A stretch of 18,209 nucleotides of DNA from Comamonadaceae bacterium (GCA_947374505.1 CANCCE010000030.1:1-18209), one strand, 5' to 3'; shown: positions 6,153 to 13,626, numbered from the stretch's first letter. Program-made: numbers and translations. The notes: generated by a model from the sequence alone, not told the origin.

Positions 6153-8753
6153 ATGGAAGTTTCAAGAATTCGAGCATTGAGGGGCCCCAACTTGTGGAGC
6201 CGCCATCCCAGCATTGAGGCCATCGTCACCTGTACCCCTGATGAATGTGCCTTGCCCGTTGACAGTGCGTTTGAAAAAGAATTGCGGCGACTATTCCCTG
6301 CCCTCGGCCATTTAGAAGGCCCGCATCCGGGCCAACCGGCCAGCATGGCTAAGGCCGTGGAAAAAATCACATTGGATTTGCAAGCGCACGCAGGTTGCCC
6401 CGTCACCTTCAGCCGCACCACGCCGACTCAAGAGCCTGGCGTCTACCAAGTGGTCGTGCAATACACCGAAGAAGCGGTTGGCCGCTTGGCCTTTTCTTGG
6501 GCTGAAAAGTTGTGCCACGCTGCACTGAACCAGGGCCAACAGACTTTCGACCTGCAACAAGCTTTGACTGAATTGCGCGACTTGGACGAAGATGTTCGTT
6601 TAGGTCCATCGACCGGCGCCATCGTTGATGCAGCGATAGTCCGGGGCATTCCTTATCGACGCTTGACTGAAGGCAGCATGGTTCAGTTTGGCTGGGGCTC
6701 ACAGCAGCGGCGCATTCAAGCCGCCGAAACCGACAGCACCAGCGCCATTGCCGAAGCCATCGCGCAGGACAAAGACTTAACCAAAACCTTGCTATTGGCA
6801 GTAGGTGTGCCGGTACCGATTGGCCGGCCAGCCAAAGACCTTGAAGACGCTTGGGCGATTGCCCAAAAAATTGGTTTGCCGGTGGTCCTCAAACCGCTGG
6901 ATGGCAACCAGGGCAAAGGCGTGACAGTCAACATCGTTGAACGCAGTGCATTTGACCCAGCCTACGCCACCGCAGCGCATTATGGGGAAGTGCTTGTCGA
7001 AAAATTTCTGCCTGGCAGCGATTACCGGCTGCTGGTGGTCGGCAACCAATTGGTTGCAGCTGCACGCCGCGAACCGCCCTTGGTGGTGGGTGACGGCGTT
7101 TTGAGCGTGCGCGATTTGGTGGCACAAGTCAACGCTGACCCTCGCAGAGGCGATGGTCACGCCACATCGCTGAGCAAAATAAAGTTCGACGACATCGCTA
7201 TTGTTTGCCTCAAGTCGCAAGATCTAAACCCCGATGCCGTGCCTGAAAAAGGGCGACGTGTGGTACTTCGCAACAACGCCAACTTATCGACAGGCGGGAC
7301 GGCCACCGACGTCACGGACGATGTACACGCCGATGTCGCTGCGCGCGTGGTGGCTGCAGCCCAGATGGTCGGGGTCGAAGTTTGCGGCGTCGATGTGGTC
7401 TGCGAGTCGGTGCTACGCCCACTGGAAGAACAAAACGGCGGCGTGGTTGAAGTCAACGCAGCCCCAGGCCTGCGCATGCACATCAGCCCCTCCTTCGGCA
7501 AGGGCCGGGCGGTAGGCAAAGCCATCATCGACCAGCTGTATCCCGAAGGCAGCAATGGCCGTATTCCCGTCATCGCCGTGACAGGTACCAATGGCAAAAC
7601 CACCACCGTGCGTTTGACGGCGCACTTGCTCAAAGCTCACAAACTGCGGGTCGGCATGACCAACACGGATGGTGTTTATGTGAATGGACGACAAATTGAT
7701 GACGGCGATTGCAGCGGCCCCCGCAGTGCCCGCAATGTCCTGATGCATCCTGATGTTGATGCTGCCGTCTTTGAAACCGCACGCGGCGGACTGCTGCGCG
7801 AAGGCTTGGCGTTTGACCGCTGCCAAGTGGCTATCGTGACCAACCTCGGCTCTGGCGACCACCTTGGATTGAACTACATCACGACGTTGGAAGATTTGTC
7901 AGTACTCAAGCGCGTGGTGGTCCTGAATGTCGCCCAAGATGGTATGGCGGTTTTGAATGCTGCCGACCCGTCCGTGGCCATGATGGCCAAGCTCTGCCCG
8001 GGCAAGGTCACCTTCTTTGCATTGGACCCACACCTCTCTGTTTTGGCCACGCACCGGGCCCAGGGCAAACGTGTGGTTTACACCGAAAATGGTCATCTGG
8101 TCGCTCAGGAAGGCAAGAAGATTTTCCGCATTCCTTTGACAGAAGTGCCACTCACACGACAAGGCCAAATTGGCTTTCAAACTGAAAATGTGATGGCTGC
8201 AGTAGCTGCCGCTTGGGCCGTCAATGTTCCCTGGGAAACCATCTCCGCCGGCCTGTCAACCTTTATCAGCGACATTCAAGGTGTGCCAGGGCGCTTCAAC
8301 GTGTTTGACTACCGCGGCGCCACCTTGATAGCCGACTATGGCCACAACCCTGATGCCATTCAAGCCTTGGTGAATGCTGTCGACAACATGCCCGCCAAAA
8401 AACGCGTGGTGGTGATCAGCGGCGCTGGCGATCGGCGCGATCAGGACATTCGTGACCAGACTCAAATTCTGGGCGGCGCATTTGATGACGTATTGCTGTA
8501 TGAAGACGCCTGCCAACGCGGGCGTAGCGACGGCGAAGTCATGAAACTGTTGCGCGAAGGTTTGAAGGGAGCCGCACGGACCTCCTATGTGCAAGACATC
8601 CAAGGCGAGTTCAACGCCATCGACATCGCCTTGGCTCGCTTGTCGCCGGGCGACTTGTGCCTGATCCTGGTTGACCAAGTGGAAGCTGCGCTGGCCTACA
8701 TTCAGCAACAGGTCAGCGACCGCCAAAGCAAGACGACTGAGCTTTCAAACTGA
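6153..8753 (+). CDS. cphA: Cyanophycin synthetase
   Basis: 866 residues, full family length. CphA builds cyanophycin, a poly-aspartate chain with arginine on each side chain, using two ATP-dependent reactions: the ATP-grasp domain activates the backbone carboxylate for aspartate addition, and the Mur-ligase domain adds arginine. Visible landmarks are LRGPN (9-13), LGPSTGAIVDAA (150-161), KPLDGNQGKG (247-256), NLSTGG (377-382), EVNAAPG (433-439), the Mur P-loop GTNGKTTT (478-485), ETARGG (541-546), GDHLG (568-572) and DYGHNP (728-733). Both synthetic active sites therefore look complete. By contrast the N domain has lost the HxxEH element found in CphA' (here MAKAVEK, 65-71). AGGA at 6139-6142 precedes the ATG by 10 bases. 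It lies second in the rightward operon, behind cphA' and 10 bases before the acyltransferase. The enzyme is cytoplasmic and granule-associated. UDP-N-acetylmuramyl ligase was considered and rejected because of the N-terminal ATP-grasp part. Confidence 0.96.
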   Translation: MEVSRIRALRGPNLWSRHPSIEAIVTCTPDECALPVDSAFEKELRRLFPALGHLEGPHPGQPASMAKAVEKITLDLQAHAGCPVTFSRTTPTQEPGVYQVVVQYTEEAVGRLAFSWAEKLCHAALNQGQQTFDLQQALTELRDLDEDVRLGPSTGAIVDAAIVRGIPYRRLTEGSMVQFGWGSQQRRIQAAETDSTSAIAEAIAQDKDLTKTLLLAVGVPVPIGRPAKDLEDAWAIAQKIGLPVVLKPLDGNQGKGVTVNIVERSAFDPAYATAAHYGEVLVEKFLPGSDYRLLVVGNQLVAAARREPPLVVGDGVLSVRDLVAQVNADPRRGDGHATSLSKIKFDDIAIVCLKSQDLNPDAVPEKGRRVVLRNNANLSTGGTATDVTDDVHADVAARVVAAAQMVGVEVCGVDVVCESVLRPLEEQNGGVVEVNAAPGLRMHISPSFGKGRAVGKAIIDQLYPEGSNGRIPVIAVTGTNGKTTTVRLTAHLLKAHKLRVGMTNTDGVYVNGRQIDDGDCSGPRSARNVLMHPDVDAAVFETARGGLLREGLAFDRCQVAIVTNLGSGDHLGLNYITTLEDLSVLKRVVVLNVAQDGMAVLNAADPSVAMMAKLCPGKVTFFALDPHLSVLATHRAQGKRVVYTENGHLVAQEGKKIFRIPLTEVPLTRQGQIGFQTENVMAAVAAAWAVNVPWETISAGLSTFISDIQGVPGRFNVFDYRGATLIADYGHNPDAIQALVNAVDNMPAKKRVVVISGAGDRRDQDIRDQTQILGGAFDDVLLYEDACQRGRSDGEVMKLLREGLKGAARTSYVQDIQGEFNAIDIALARLSPGDLCLILVDQVEAALAYIQQQVSDRQSKTTELSN

Positions 8754-8763
8754 TGCGGAAAAG

Positions 8764-9855
8764 ATGACAGCTTTGCCGGTAGCACGTTACCCGTTGATTG
8801 ACGTGTTGAAAGCCCTGGCGGCTCAGTTCATTGTCTTGCACCACTTTTCGGTTTATGGGCCGGTGTCGAAGGCCTTGCATGTCGCCTTACCAGGGCTGGT
8901 AGGTTGGTTATACGAGTATGGACTTATTGCCGTCCAGGTTTTTTTTGTAGTGGGTGGTTATCTGGCAGCAAGAGCTTTGTCATCACCCACATCGACTCAG
9001 CGCACACCAAGTGTCGTGATCCTCAAGCGCTACGTTCGCTTGCTGGTACCTTATGCATTTGCCTTGGCTGTCGTCATGTTGTGCACCGGGTGGGTCCAAG
9101 ATTGGCTGACGCCAGATCTGGCCGCGCCGGCCCCAAGCTGGGGCCAATGGCTGGCGCATGTGGCCATGGTGCAAAGTATCCTAGGCATAGAGTCCTTGTC
9201 AGCCGGTGCTTGGTACGTGGCCATGGATTTTCAATTATTTGCCTTGCTGACGCTTTTGCTCTGGCTGTGCGGTGGCGGCAACACTCGACCGGCTCAAACA
9301 GTGATCACCCTGCTGTGCATGGCGTCGCTGCTGGTGTTCAATCGCCAGGTTGAACTTGACGCGTGGGCGTTGTATTTTTTCGGGGCGTATGGACTCGGTG
9401 CGCTGGCATGGTGGGCACGTCGTTCAGGTCAGACAGCAGCGCCTCCCACAACACCCGTCTACGCCCGCGTCATGTTTGTCTTGGCAATCGTCTGCGGGCT
9501 GCTGGGTTTAGCGATAGATTTCCGAGAACGCATCGCCTTGGCCATGGGGGTCGCACTGGCATTGGTGTTCTGGGGAACAGCTTCGTACCTGCTGGGCCAT
9601 CAGGCCAAGGTTCAAGCCAACATTCAGACTTTAGGTTCGCATTCTTATGCGCTATTTTTGATGCATTTCCCTGTGTTGTTGCTGGTCAATGCCGCATTCA
9701 CGCGTTTTGGTTTTACCCCGGACACAATCTCTACCGTAACCGCTGTAGGCTGGGGTATTGCCGGATGGGCAGCCAGCCTGTGGGCTGCTAACCTCTTTTA
9801 CCGCTGGATCGAATCCCCGGCAGCAGCGTGGCGTGGTGTTTTACGGCTGCGCTGA
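8764..9855 (+). CDS. Acyltransferase-3 family membrane protein
   Basis: 363 residues, highly hydrophobic, with about ten likely membrane helices. The family (OafA/YrhL/NodX type) transfers acetyl or other acyl groups from the cytoplasm to carbohydrates or other acceptors. Family marks are LIDVLKALAAQFIVLHHF (11-28) with the conserved helix-1 histidine pair H26-H27, KRYVRLLVPY (88-97) corresponding to the family's arginine-rich loop, AWYVAMDFQLF (149-159) where the usual WSLxxE glutamate is aspartate, and SYALFLMHFPVL (294-305). The ATG at 8764 gives the standard N-terminus and begins 10 bases after the cphA stop codon; only a poor GGAA ribosome site precedes it. The tight spacing argues for cotranscription with cphA, but the acceptor is unknown. 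It might modify a cell-surface polymer and simply share the operon. Confidence 0.85.
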   Translation: MTALPVARYPLIDVLKALAAQFIVLHHFSVYGPVSKALHVALPGLVGWLYEYGLIAVQVFFVVGGYLAARALSSPTSTQRTPSVVILKRYVRLLVPYAFALAVVMLCTGWVQDWLTPDLAAPAPSWGQWLAHVAMVQSILGIESLSAGAWYVAMDFQLFALLTLLLWLCGGGNTRPAQTVITLLCMASLLVFNRQVELDAWALYFFGAYGLGALAWWARRSGQTAAPPTTPVYARVMFVLAIVCGLLGLAIDFRERIALAMGVALALVFWGTASYLLGHQAKVQANIQTLGSHSYALFLMHFPVLLLVNAAFTRFGFTPDTISTVTAVGWGIAGWAASLWAANLFYRWIESPAAAWRGVLRLR

Positions 9856-9904
9856 AACAGACTCATCAGCGTTAACCCGTTTTTCCTTCGCCTCATCACT
9901 GACC

Positions 9905-11062
9905 ATGACCGCTCTTGCTTCGCCCATGACGCCACTCCAGATGAGTCAGGGCATCGTGATTCAAAACGCCAATCAGCGCGATGCAGAAGCGGCCCAAAAA
10001 ACCGTTCAAGCAGCACTGCAGGCACTAGGCTTGGCTGAGGATGTGGACGTCACTTCTGGCGATACGGCTAGCGCCAACCAGCTGCAATGGATTTTGAAAA
10101 AAGAACGCACAGCAACTTGGATGCCAGACCTGAACACCTTTGATCTGTGCGAGCGTGTGGGCCTGCAAAGCCGCACCCATGCGGATGATTTAGCCCGCGA
10201 AATTTGGCTTACTCTGCTGGCCAGCCCCATGGCGTGGGCCTTCCCCAGCGCAGAGGAGTTGATCTCCGCTGTCCGGATGCGCCAGTTCATTGTGCAAGCC
10301 GCCCGCAAAACCGCCTTGGACTTTAAGACCAACGAAGCTGAACGCCCGAGCGACTGCTGGACTTACCGCGAAGAAACCGGCTTCACCGTGCTACCTGGTT
10401 CGTCACTGATTGAAGCGCTCATCAAAGCCACACAGCCTGAGTCCACAGGCATGGTTTACGCCTTCTCGTGTTACCGCGCGACCGAGTACATCTTGCTGCT
10501 TGCCATTGCCCAAGAAGCTCAGCTCAGCAACCCAGCTTTATTGGCTGGCTTACAAAAACAATGGGAAACACGGGCGGTCATGTCCGGCCGCTTTCATGAG
10601 GTTTTTTTGCGTGAAACCGGCAGCATGGAAGCGCCCTTGCCGATCAGTTACTACATTCCGGGGGACCGGGTATGGTTTCGCAACCCTGATGATGCGTCGT
10701 CAGACGTTGCGGGCTTTGAGGGCTCTTGGGTTTTCTACTTGGGCGGTGGCCAGTTCTCGAATTTTTGGCAACGCAACAAACCCTTCACCCTCACGTCCAA
10801 GTGTGTTGACGTCTATGAATGGCGCAACGGCACCAGACGAGATGCCTGCGGCGAACTGCAGATGGACGAAGAACTGGTTGAACAGCTGGTCGACAAAACC
10901 ATGACACAGCCAGCCGAAGTTGAATGCATCACGCAACGCATGTTTCGCCTACGCGACCCGCAAGGTGTTTGTGGGCAAGGCGGCTGCATGGACACCTCCC
11001 GCGAATCACCGCGATGGGTGCGGCCCGACACCACGGACATTGTTCTGCCGGGCATGTACTGA
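9905..11062 (+). CDS. Tgl-like protein-glutamine gamma-glutamyltransferase homologue
   Basis: 385 residues. Residues about 115-290 align, by my recollection of the sequence, with the Bacillus subtilis Tgl transglutaminase, which crosslinks spore-coat proteins through glutamine-lysine bonds. Matching segments are EELISAVRMRQFIVQAAR (117-134), LPGSSLIEALIKAT (163-176), VYAFSCYRATEYILLLA (184-200) against Tgl's FYAFEC region, and RVWFRNPDD (255-263) against YFKNPE. Cys189 would be the nucleophile. The Tgl glutamates that pair with that cysteine are not in place: the residue before the Cys is Ser188, and the RGEN glutamate position is Ser274, with Glu272 nearby. There is a longer N-terminus and a C-terminal extension with several cysteines (C341, C356, C361). 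No signal peptide is evident. It is fourth in the cyanophycin operon, 49 bases after the acyltransferase. The start at 9905 lacks a clear ribosome site; the ATG at 9929 is an alternative. Activity and substrate are unknown. Confidence 0.72.
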   Translation: MTALASPMTPLQMSQGIVIQNANQRDAEAAQKTVQAALQALGLAEDVDVTSGDTASANQLQWILKKERTATWMPDLNTFDLCERVGLQSRTHADDLAREIWLTLLASPMAWAFPSAEELISAVRMRQFIVQAARKTALDFKTNEAERPSDCWTYREETGFTVLPGSSLIEALIKATQPESTGMVYAFSCYRATEYILLLAIAQEAQLSNPALLAGLQKQWETRAVMSGRFHEVFLRETGSMEAPLPISYYIPGDRVWFRNPDDASSDVAGFEGSWVFYLGGGQFSNFWQRNKPFTLTSKCVDVYEWRNGTRRDACGELQMDEELVEQLVDKTMTQPAEVECITQRMFRLRDPQGVCGQGGCMDTSRESPRWVRPDTTDIVLPGMY

Positions 11063-11080
11063 ACGGCAAAAGCCGTTCAG
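11059..11080. terminator. Perfect 9-bp hairpin at the convergent gene ends
   Basis: CTGAACGGC, loop AAAA, GCCGTTCAG: a perfect 9-base-pair stem that contains the TGA stop of the transglutaminase-like gene and ends 6 bases before the stop of the leftward DUF3501 gene. There is no U-tract on either strand, so it is not a textbook intrinsic terminator. It may work as a bidirectional roadblock or an RNA 3'-end stabiliser. Confidence 0.6.
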
Positions 11081-11086
11081 GCAGGA

Positions 11087-11677
11087 TTAACGCAGATCGC
11101 TGACCAGCGAGGCCAAGGCCTCTGGCGCCACCGTTGTGTGTGCCGGATAGTTTGTGTGGTCACAGCCGACCTTGACGCTGGCGCCGGCCTTGACAGCCGC
11201 GCACATGGCGGGCGTGAGTTCAAAGCGTACAAAGTGAACAGCTGAAGTTTTCTCGTCGTTTTCCCGGTCCATGTCTTCGTCGGCAATCGCGTAGACGCGG
11301 GCGTGACCTTCAACCTCCACAAAGGTCCGGTCTTCGACACCGATCAAACGCGCCAACTCACGCTTGCGCTCGTTCACATCGGGGTACTCGATGAGCATGG
11401 TGGCCTTCCAGTTGCTGCCGTCCGGCATCAATGGCGCGTAGGCGTCAATCTCCTGCTCGATGCCCTCTTCTTCGAATATTTTTTCAATCCGTAGCATCTC
11501 CTGAATTTGGTAGCGGATGCTGGTCTCGCTTTCAAATTGCAGGTTGATGTGCTCGCCGAGACGCACACTGCGAAGCTGGCGATGCGCCATGACTTCTGTC
11601 TTGTGCTCTTTGCGAAATTTGCTGTAGGCCTCTAATGTCATGAGGCTGTCGCGTGTGATTTTCCCGGTGACTAGCAT
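11087..11677 (-). CDS. DUF3501 family protein
   Basis: 196 residues matching DUF3501, a family of unknown function found downstream of rubrerythrin and a two-cluster Fe-S protein in many proteobacteria. The N-terminal segment ITRDSLMTLEAYSKFR and the central MLRIEKIFEEEGIEQEIDAY are characteristic, as is the C-terminal VHFVRFELTPAM segment. It is acidic and probably soluble; I see no signal peptide, membrane helix or metal-binding motif. The ATG at 11677 has AAGGA 6 bases upstream, so the start is well supported. It is the last gene of the three-gene leftward operon, 27 bases after the Fe-S protein, and is likely needed for the function or assembly of that redox pair. That role is inferred from gene order only. 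Confidence 0.85.
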   Translation of the reverse strand: MLVTGKITRDSLMTLEAYSKFRKEHKTEVMAHRQLRSVRLGEHINLQFESETSIRYQIQEMLRIEKIFEEEGIEQEIDAYAPLMPDGSNWKATMLIEYPDVNERKRELARLIGVEDRTFVEVEGHARVYAIADEDMDRENDEKTSAVHFVRFELTPAMCAAVKAGASVKVGCDHTNYPAHTTVAPEALASLVSDLR

Positions 11678-11704
11678 GGTGATTCCTTGGATCTCTGGCG
11701 CTGG

Positions 11705-13054
11705 TCACTTCAAACCGTAAGCGGTACGGATGAGCGTCAGCGGATGTTTTTGGGGCGGTGCGCCAAGGTGGTTGACGTCGAAGCCTTGCGCAATGTGGTG
11801 GCCCCCCAGCGGGCAATCGCTGCTAATGACATCCGGCAGGCCGCCGTCTTTGTGATTGGCCATGGATTTGAAGAGCGGTTTACCGATCTTCATGGCTTGC
11901 TGGTGGTAGGGCAGCTTCACGCCAAAAGTTCCTGCGTGGCCGGAGCAACGCTCGTGCGTTTGGACGCTGGTGCCGGGCACCATCTTGAGCATCTCTTCGG
12001 TTTTTTTGCCGATGTTTTGGACACGGCCGTGGCACGGAATTTGGTAACTGATCTTACCCAAGGGCTGCGTGAATTCGGTCTTCAACAGCCCATCACGTTT
12101 GCGCGCCATGAGGTATTCGAACGGATCCCACATATGCGCTTTGACGAGCTGGACTTCAGCGTCATCCGGATACATGAGTGGTATTTCCTGCTTGAACATC
12201 AAGGTGCAACTGGGCACCGCGCTCAGAATAGCAAAGCCGTCGCGGGCATAGCGGGCCAGCACCGGAATGTTGGCTTCCTTGCTTTTGTTAACCGACGCCA
12301 AGTCGCCGAGTTCTAGCTTCGGCATACCGCAGCATTGCTCTTTGTCGACCAACACATAGGGCACTTCGTTGTGGTCCAACACCTTCAGCAAATCGTGGCC
12401 AATGCCAGGCTCGTTGTAATTGATGTAGCAGGTCGAATAAACCACCACTTTGCCCGGTGTTTTGACGCCGTCTTTGACCGGGTGCGGTGGTGACTCAAGG
12501 GCGCCTGAGCGAAAGGTTTGCGTAGCCAACTCGGGCAGCCAAGCGTCTTTGTCGACGCCCAATACTTTTTCCATCACAGCGCGGGCCGGCTTGGTTTTGT
12601 TGATGGCGTTGACGGCTTGCACGACGATCGGAATGCCGGCGAACTTGCCGTGCACGTCGGTCGAGGCCAGGAATTTCTCAGCCGCGCCAACCTCGCCTTT
12701 TTTGAACTTGATGGCCTTGGCCCGCAGCATGGTGTGCGGAAAGTCGAGGTTGAATTCGTGCGGCGGCACGTAAGGGCACTTGGTGAGGTAGCAGAGATCG
12801 CACATGTAGCACTGGTCGACCACCTTCATGTAGTCTTTTTTATCGACGCCGTCGACTTCACCGGTCTTACTCTCGTCGATCAGATCAAACAGCGTCGGAA
12901 AAGAACCGCACAAGCTCACGCAACGTCGGCAGCCATGGCAGATGTCAAAGATGCGCTCCATCTCATGCACAGTGGCGTCTTCGTTGTAGTAGTCCGGGTT
13001 TTGCCAGTCGATCGCATGACGCGTCGGGGCTTGCAGGTTGCCTTCTGTGGCCAT
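11705..13054 (-). CDS. Two-cluster Fe-S / CCG-domain protein (GlpC/HdrD-like), rubrerythrin-operon type
   Basis: 449 residues from the preferred ATG at 13054; the open frame continues 26 codons upstream to 13132, but those residues look unlike the family and include an inverted repeat. It is an electron-transfer protein with two N-terminal [4Fe-4S] motifs: C39-x2-C42-x2-C45-x3-C49 and C82-x2-C85-x2-C88-x4-C93. Two cysteine-rich CCG-type domains follow: QCCGMPKLELGD (about 266-277 from the ATG) and, later, a variant RCSGHAGTFG. This is the layout of GlpC, glycolate oxidase iron-sulfur subunits and heterodisulfide reductase subunits. With rubrerythrin upstream and DUF3501 downstream, the likely role is passing electrons to the rubrerythrin for peroxide reduction; this is inference from the conserved gene order. 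No membrane helix is visible, so it is cytoplasmic or peripheral. The ribosome site is weak. Confidence 0.88.
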   Translation of the reverse strand: MATEGNLQAPTRHAIDWQNPDYYNEDATVHEMERIFDICHGCRRCVSLCGSFPTLFDLIDESKTGEVDGVDKKDYMKVVDQCYMCDLCYLTKCPYVPPHEFNLDFPHTMLRAKAIKFKKGEVGAAEKFLASTDVHGKFAGIPIVVQAVNAINKTKPARAVMEKVLGVDKDAWLPELATQTFRSGALESPPHPVKDGVKTPGKVVVYSTCYINYNEPGIGHDLLKVLDHNEVPYVLVDKEQCCGMPKLELGDLASVNKSKEANIPVLARYARDGFAILSAVPSCTLMFKQEIPLMYPDDAEVQLVKAHMWDPFEYLMARKRDGLLKTEFTQPLGKISYQIPCHGRVQNIGKKTEEMLKMVPGTSVQTHERCSGHAGTFGVKLPYHQQAMKIGKPLFKSMANHKDGGLPDVISSDCPLGGHHIAQGFDVNHLGAPPQKHPLTLIRTAYGLK

Positions 13055-13114
13055 GGTCTTGCCTAGGGGTAGTTTATAAAAAAGCTCGCTCGAAACTTTT
13101 TCACAAACCCTCAC

Positions 13115-13130
13115 GCTCTCTGGCGAGAGC
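13115..13130. repeat. Perfect 6-bp hairpin between rubrerythrin and the Fe-S gene
   Basis: GCTCTC, loop TGGC, GAGAGC (plus strand). It sits in the 124-base gap after the rubrerythrin stop and before the Fe-S protein start. There is no T-run directly after it on the minus strand. It could be a partial terminator or a processing/stabilising hairpin that sets the ratio of rubrerythrin to downstream genes. Confidence 0.45.
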
Positions 13131-13178
13131 ATGAGGAAACGACTGTCGCCTTTGGGGCAGCAGCCGTGAGTTCGGGAA

Positions 13179-13601
13179 TCAATCCACCAATTCAGTCAAC
13201 GCCTTGGCATAACGGTTGGCGTGCGAACGCTCAGCCTTGGCCAGAGTTTCAAACCAGTCTGCCACTTCGTCATGACCTTCGTCACGAGCGGTTTTGGCCA
13301 TGCCCGGGTACATATCGGTGTACTCGTGCGTCTCGCCGGCAACGGCCGATGCAAGGTTGTCACGGGTCGCGCCGAAAGGCATGCCAGTGGCTGGATCGCC
13401 ACATTGCTCGAGCCACTCAAGGTGACCGTGCGCGTGGCCGGTTTCACCTTCAGCGGTGGAGCGAAACAGTGCTGCCACGTCTGGCTGGCCTTCAACGTCA
13501 GCTTTGTTTGCAAAATACAGATAACGACGGTTGGCCTGTGATTCACCGGCAAATGCGGCTTTCAGGTTTTCTTCCGTTCTGGAGCCTTTGAGAGCAGCCA
13601 T
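13179..13601 (-). CDS. Rubrerythrin-family diiron protein without a rubredoxin domain
   Basis: 140 residues forming a four-helix ferritin-like bundle. Rubrerythrins reduce hydrogen peroxide at a diiron site in the cytoplasm. The iron ligands are visible: E20 (in AGESQANRRY), E53 and H56 (EGETGHAHGH), E90 and E93 (AGETHEYTDMYP), and E124 and H127 (AERSHANRY). Classical rubrerythrin is about 190 residues and ends with a rubredoxin domain bearing two CxxC pairs. None is present here, so electrons must come from a separate protein, plausibly the Fe-S protein encoded next. The start at 13601 has an excellent ribosome site, AAGGAG, 6 bases upstream. It is the first gene of the leftward operon; inverted repeats upstream (13627-13657) may regulate it. 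Confidence 0.93.
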   Translation of the reverse strand: MAALKGSRTEENLKAAFAGESQANRRYLYFANKADVEGQPDVAALFRSTAEGETGHAHGHLEWLEQCGDPATGMPFGATRDNLASAVAGETHEYTDMYPGMAKTARDEGHDEVADWFETLAKAERSHANRYAKALTELVD

Positions 13602-13607
13602 GAAAAT

Positions 13608-13613
13608 CTCCTT
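13608..13613 (-). promoter_or_regulatory. Strong ribosome binding site of the rubrerythrin gene
   Basis: AAGGAG on the minus strand, 6 bases before the ATG at 13601. It is the best Shine-Dalgarno match in the window, consistent with high expression of this small protein. Confidence 0.8.
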
Positions 13614-13626
13614 TAGTGTTGATGAA

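Noticed and set aside
7560..8753. A separate MurE-type ligase gene.
   Set aside because: The Mur-like P-loop and DYGHNP motifs are in one continuous frame with the CphA N domain and ATP-grasp domain.
13055..13132. 26-residue N-terminal extension of the Fe-S protein starting at 13132.
   Set aside because: These codons span a perfect hairpin and do not look like the family N-terminus; MATEGN at 13054 is the more natural start.
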